Shown one piece after another: positions 60,444 to 64,000 of a stretch of 64,000 nucleotides of DNA (position 1 is the stretch's first letter; each line of letters opens with the position of its first letter). Below the pieces are notes generated by a model. It saw nothing but the letters and a program-made list of their open reading frames with translations. It made no database searches and was not told where the DNA came from. This DNA comes from Photobacterium sanguinicancri. GTDB lineage: Bacteria > Pseudomonadota > Gammaproteobacteria > Enterobacterales > Vibrionaceae. The DNA lies in contig NZ_AP024850.1 of assembly GCF_024346675.1 (NCBI RefSeq), positions 682,001-746,000 on the forward strand. The letters run 5' to 3'. The translations under genes and the position numbers were made by a program.

Positions 60444-60908
60444 TTACAGGTTGTCGTCGGCGTACGGATCAGAAAATCCCATTTTTTGCATGATTTCTGT
60501 TTCCAGCGCTTCCATTTCTTCTGCTTCTTCATCATCAATATGGTCATAACCTAGCAGATGGAGACTGCCGTGTACAACCATATGTGCCCAGTGAGCATTT
60601 AGCGTTTTATTCTGCTCTTTTGCTTCTTTCTCAACAACCTGACGGCAGATGATCAGGTCACCTAGCAGATCTAGCTCTACGCCAGGAGGCGCTTCAAATG
60701 GAAAAGACAGCACGTTAGTCGACTTGTCTTTGCCACGGTATTCGTGGTTTAGCGCATGGCTTTCTTCTTCATCAACCAAGCGGATAGTCACTTCCGCATC
60801 AGCCTTAAACAGGGTGACAGCTGCATTTAGCCACTGTTGAAAATCGGCCTCGCTTGGTAAGCCATCTTGATTTTCAGTTGCATGTTGCAGGTCGAGATAA
60901 ATAGCCAT
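60444..60908 (-). CDS. ybeY: Endoribonuclease YbeY
   Basis: Metal-dependent single-strand RNase needed for 16S rRNA 3'-end maturation and 70S quality control, 154 residues. The zinc motif [11 protein letters not shown] at residues 113-123 gives three histidines (113, 117, 123). [19 protein letters not shown] is the second family motif. The start overlaps the ybeZ stop by one base (TAATG), so it is translationally coupled to ybeZ, as in most bacteria. Confidence 0.96.
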   Translation of the reverse strand: MAIYLDLQHATENQDGLPSEADFQQWLNAAVTLFKADAEVTIRLVDEEESHALNHEYRGKDKSTNVLSFPFEAPPGVELDLLGDLIICRQVVEKEAKEQNKTLNAHWAHMVVHGSLHLLGYDHIDDEEAEEMEALETEIMQKMGFSDPYADDNL

Positions 60909-61990
60909 TAGTTACTCTTTTCTGGTTCTACTGTAGATGTTGCCGCTGCAACTAACGCAGCTTGTTCATTGCGACGACGCTGTTCTGTTAGCTTGCGTTG
61001 CTTTTGATCGGCGGTTTCCCACACTTCATAGGCTTGCACTATACGGGCTACCACTGGGTGGCGGACAACGTCATCTGCCTGGAAGAAGTTAAAACTGATT
61101 TCATCAACTTCCGATAATACTTCAATCGCATGACGTAAGCCTGAACGGGCACCTCGTGGTAAATCGATCTGGGTTACATCACCGGTAATAACAGCACGTG
61201 AATTGAAACCAATACGTGTTAGGAACATTTTCATTTGTTCCACTGTGGTGTTTTGGCTTTCATCCAAAATAATGAAAGCATCATTGAGAGTACGGCCACG
61301 CATATATGCTAATGGGGCAACTTCAATGACGTTTCGTTCAATTAACTTTTCAACGCGCTCAAAACCGAGCATCTCAAACAGTGCGTCGTAAAGTGGACGT
61401 AAGTACGGGTCAACCTTCTGGCTTAAATCACCCGGTAAGAAACCTAATTTTTCACCCGCTTCAACAGCAGGGCGCGTTAGCAAGATACGACGGATCTCTT
61501 GACGCTCAAGGGCATCAACAGCGGCGGCAACGGCAAGGTAGGTTTTACCTGTACCTGCGGGGCCAACACCAAAGGTAATATCATGGGTAACCATGTTAGC
61601 TATGTACTGTGCTTGGTTTGGCGTACGTGGCTTAATCACACCTTTTTTGGTTTTGATGTGAATTTCTTTACCGTAAGGGATCGATGAATCCGTACTTTGC
61701 TCTAATACACCAGACTCTTTGATCGCAAGGTGGATTTGGTCTGGTTCGATATCTGGGGTTGTATTGCGAACCGGGGCCGTATCGATATACAAATTCTTAA
61801 TGATTTCAGCTGCAGCGTCGGCGGTATGAGGTTGGCCAACAATAGAAAAGTGGCTACTACGATGATTTATTTCAACACCCAAACGGCGTTCTAGTTGTTT
61901 TATATTATCGTCGAAAGGGCCGCAAAGGCTGGAAAGGCGCTGGTTATCGATAGGTTCCAGGTTTAATTCAACAGTAATAATTTTGCTCAA
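60908..61990 (-). CDS. ybeZ: PhoH-like ATPase YbeZ
   Basis: PhoH-family NTPase with helicase-like features that works beside YbeY in rRNA handling. Walker A GPAGTGKT is at residues 143-150, Walker B is [10 protein letters not shown], and [10 protein letters not shown] follows. I start at TTG 61990 (protein [13 protein letters not shown], 360 residues): AGAGG is 6 bases upstream and the start aligns with E. coli YbeZ. A GTG at 62017 in frame lies inside a stem-loop and has no ribosome binding site. Confidence 0.93.
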   Translation of the reverse strand: MSKIITVELNLEPIDNQRLSSLCGPFDDNIKQLERRLGVEINHRSSHFSIVGQPHTADAAAEIIKNLYIDTAPVRNTTPDIEPDQIHLAIKESGVLEQSTDSSIPYGKEIHIKTKKGVIKPRTPNQAQYIANMVTHDITFGVGPAGTGKTYLAVAAAVDALERQEIRRILLTRPAVEAGEKLGFLPGDLSQKVDPYLRPLYDALFEMLGFERVEKLIERNVIEVAPLAYMRGRTLNDAFIILDESQNTTVEQMKMFLTRIGFNSRAVITGDVTQIDLPRGARSGLRHAIEVLSEVDEISFNFFQADDVVRHPVVARIVQAYEVWETADQKQRKLTEQRRRNEQAALVAAATSTVEPEKSN

Positions 61991-62007
61991 GGTTTGCCTC
62001 TCAGTGT

Positions 62008-62031
62008 AGCCGCCCACAGCAACGGGCGGCT
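62008..62031. other. G+C-rich stem-loop in the ybeZ leader
   Basis: AGCCGCCC (62008-62015) and GGGCGGCT (62024-62031) form a perfect 8-bp stem with an 8-nt loop between miaB and ybeZ. It is 18 bases before the ybeZ start and has no T-run in the direction of transcription. It may slow polymerase or shield the ribosome binding site. Confidence 0.6.
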
Positions 62032-62081
62032 TTCGTATCAGGGCATTGGTCTAAAGGTTATCTTTAGACGTGCGCTATATA

Positions 62082-63506
62082 CTATGGAGTATATACGCCA
62101 ACACCCAATTCATCTTCTTTACGTGTTTTTGCCATCATCTCGGTAGGAGAGACCGCAATACGTAGATTCATTTCTGCTTCTGTGCGTACAAGTTCACCGC
62201 GTAATGAGTTAGTAAACACATCAGTGATCTTAACATCAACAAATTGGCCAATAAGCTCTGCAGAACCTTCAAAGTTCACAACACGGCTGTTCTCGGTACG
62301 ACCGCGCAGCTCCATGATGTTTTTACGTGACGGGCCTTCAACAAGGATACGTTGTTCAGTACCTAACATCTGGCGCGAGTAACGCATAGCTTGAGTATTG
62401 ATCTGTTGCTGTAGTTCATACAAGCGTTCTTTCTTCACTTGCACTGGTAGATCACAAGGATAATCTGCCGCAGGCGTACCTGGTCGTGCTGAGAAGATAA
62501 AGCTAAAGCTCATATCGAAGTCGATTTCACGGATCAGCTTCATGGTATCTTGGAAATCTTGATCTGATTCACCAGGGAATGCCACGATGAAATCAGAGCT
62601 GATTGTAATACTCGGACGTGCTTTACGCAGCTTACGGATTTTCGATTTGTACTCGATCGCTGTGTGTGGACGCTTCATATTTGCCAGAATGCGGTCTGAA
62701 CCACTTTGTACTGGTAAGTGAAGGAAGCTCACCACTTCAGGTGTATCTTTGTACACTTCGATAATATCGTCAGTGAACTCAATTGGGTGACTTGTGGTGT
62801 AACGAATACGGTCAATACCATCAATTGCTGCAACTAAACGGAGTAGTTCAGCAAAAGTTGCGAGCTCATCGTCATGTGTTGCGCCACGGTATGCATTAAC
62901 GTTTTGACCCAGTAGGTTAACTTCACGAACGCCTTGGTCTGCTAGTTGAGCAATTTCAAACAGCACATCATCAAGCGGTCGGCTAACTTCTTCACCACGG
63001 GTATAAGGAACCACACAGTAAGTACAGTACTTAGAACAGCCTTCCATGATAGAAACGAAAGCCGTTGCACCGTCAGCACGAGGTTCTGGTAGGTTATCGA
63101 ATTTTTCAATCTCAGGGAAAGAAATATCCATAACAGGCGCGTGGTTTGTACCTGACTGTTTAATCATTTCAGGCAAACGGTGCAGGGTCTGTGGGCCAAA
63201 AATAACATCAACGTATGGTGCACGTTTGCGAATCGAGTCGCCTTCTTGGGTTGCTACACAACCGCCTACACCAATCACAAGATCGGGCTTTTTATCTTTA
63301 AGGAATTTCCAACGGCCTAGCTGGTGGAAAACTTTTTCTTGTGCCTTTTCACGGATTGAGCAGGTATTCAGTAGCAGAACATCTGCTTCTTCTGGGATTT
63401 CCGTTAGCTCGAAGCCATTTGAGGCATTGAGAAGATCGGCCATTTTTGATGAATCGTATTCGTTCATCTGGCAGCCCCAGGTTTTAATAAGCAGTTTCTT
63501 AGCCAT
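62082..63506 (-). CDS. miaB: tRNA-2-methylthio-N6-dimethylallyladenosine synthase
   Basis: Radical-SAM methylthiotransferase that completes ms2i6A37 in tRNAs reading codons starting with U. The protein is 474 residues, as in E. coli. Auxiliary cluster cysteines are Cys12, Cys49 and Cys83; radical-SAM cysteines are Cys157, Cys161 and Cys164 (CSKYCTYC). The TRAM domain is at the C-terminal end (about 380-445). The ATG at 63506 is taken, with GAAGAG upstream; the frame opens 14 codons earlier. Followed by ybeZ. Confidence 0.96.
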   Translation of the reverse strand: MAKKLLIKTWGCQMNEYDSSKMADLLNASNGFELTEIPEEADVLLLNTCSIREKAQEKVFHQLGRWKFLKDKKPDLVIGVGGCVATQEGDSIRKRAPYVDVIFGPQTLHRLPEMIKQSGTNHAPVMDISFPEIEKFDNLPEPRADGATAFVSIMEGCSKYCTYCVVPYTRGEEVSRPLDDVLFEIAQLADQGVREVNLLGQNVNAYRGATHDDELATFAELLRLVAAIDGIDRIRYTTSHPIEFTDDIIEVYKDTPEVVSFLHLPVQSGSDRILANMKRPHTAIEYKSKIRKLRKARPSITISSDFIVAFPGESDQDFQDTMKLIREIDFDMSFSFIFSARPGTPAADYPCDLPVQVKKERLYELQQQINTQAMRYSRQMLGTEQRILVEGPSRKNIMELRGRTENSRVVNFEGSAELIGQFVDVKITDVFTNSLRGELVRTEAEMNLRIAVSPTEMMAKTRKEDELGVGVYTP

Positions 63507-63751
63507 GTCTAACTCTTCGCTCGTAGTGTCAATTATTGCATTCAACATTGCTCGGAAGACGGTAGCCTCATTATTGAGTGCAAGACCGCCAGCAAGCCGC
63601 GTATTGTACTGCTTTATCTAGTGCCTGACTAGATCCTCGCCACCCCGAATAAATTGTGGTTTTTTGGACTGGGTTCAGTTGCTATGGTTGAAGGCTCGCA
63701 TTATGGTTCTAGCAAGGTAAAATATCAGCAGCCAAACAATGAGATAAGTGT

Positions 63752-64000
63752 ATGGAACAGTTTGATGTAGTGATCGCCGGTGGCGGTATGGTGGGGGCAG
63801 CAACAGCTGTCGGTATGGCGCAATACGGTTTACGAGTTGTTGTTTTAGACGGACAGCAACCGCAAGAGTTTGAAGCAAGCCAACCTATGGATTTACGAGT
63901 ATCGGCAATTTCCCCTAATTCAGTGGGACTATTAAGTCGATTGGGTGCATGGAATGCGATCCAAGCGATGCGCGTTTGCCCATTTAAGCGCTTAGAAACA
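63752..64000 (+). CDS. ubiF: UbiF-like ubiquinone-pathway FAD monooxygenase (partial)
   Basis: Only the first 83 residues lie in the window; the gene runs past its right edge. The N-terminus MEQFDVVIAGGGMVGAATAV has the FAD dinucleotide-binding GxGxxG (residues 10-15). MDLRVSAISPNSVGLLSRLGAW is the conserved early segment of the UbiH/UbiF/VisC group. The divergent arrangement with miaB is the same as for E. coli ubiF, which hydroxylates 2-octaprenyl-3-methyl-6-methoxy-benzoquinol. The UbiH group cannot be fully excluded from this fragment. Confidence 0.82.
   Translation, partial: MEQFDVVIAGGGMVGAATAVGMAQYGLRVVVLDGQQPQEFEASQPMDLRVSAISPNSVGLLSRLGAWNAIQAMRVCPFKRLET

Overview
The window looks like part of the main chromosome of a marine gamma-proteobacterium of the Vibrionaceae, most likely Photobacterium. 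The reasons are moderate G+C, gene products that read as close Vibrio/Photobacterium relatives of E. coli proteins, a 16S gene of Vibrionaceae type, and an enlarged 16S helix 10, a feature known from piezophilic Photobacterium. Species assignment (P. profundum or a relative) is inference. I see no prophage, insertion sequence, integron or CRISPR array; almost everything is core genome. Layout: (1) 1-6411, an AT-rich leader and a five-gene Yej-like peptide ABC transporter operon (two permeases, binding protein, two separate ATPases). (2) 6412-12752, a complete rRNA operon: promoter, 16S, tRNA-Glu, tRNA-Val, tRNA-Ala, 23S, 5S, tRNA-Asp, tRNA-Trp, followed by an odd 123-bp tandem repeat that re-duplicates the 3' half of tRNA-Trp together with the operon terminator. 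(3) 12753-27112, a block matching the E. coli rrnH-aspU-yafD-mltD-gloB-yafS-rnhA-dnaQ and fadE-gmhA-yafJ neighbourhood, plus a SulP anion transporter, a small exported coiled-coil protein and a DUF1904 protein. (4) 27191-41571, purine and pyrimidine genes (purMN, upp, uraA), DUF2066/DUF2069 genes, a WrbA-like flavoprotein, arsC, bepA, a TusA-like protein, perM, a MarR regulator, bcp, gcvR, dapA and bamC, again in broadly E. coli order but without hda. (5) 41649-54412, a long minus-strand block for lipoate synthesis (lipA, lipB), cell-wall elongation (dacA, rlpA, rodA, mrdA), ribosome factors (rlmH, rsfS), holA, lptE and leuS; the nadD gene that sits here in E. coli is absent. (6) 54596-64000, ybeL, a secreted subtilase with a chitin-binding-like tail, a SYLF-domain protein, lnt, corC, ybeY, ybeZ, miaB and the start of a divergent ubiF. 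How the genes work together: envelope biogenesis dominates (MltD, DacA, RlpA, RodA, PBP2, LptE, BamC, BepA, GmhA, Lnt), followed by translation and RNA quality control (rRNA operon, LeuS, RlmH, RsfS, YbeY, MiaB) and nucleotide metabolism (PurM/PurN, Upp/UraA). Regulatory sites read from sequence include a good FadR operator in front of fadE, two PurR-like boxes between purM and upp, a Fur-like box upstream of the protease, an rrn promoter with two boxA elements, and many bidirectional terminators. Start codons were chosen from Shine-Dalgarno placement and comparison with E. coli homologues; several genes start with GTG or TTG. No wholly new multi-gene system is evident. The most unusual items are the tRNA-Trp/terminator tandem array, the helix-10 extension, and the loss of hda and nadD from their usual positions.
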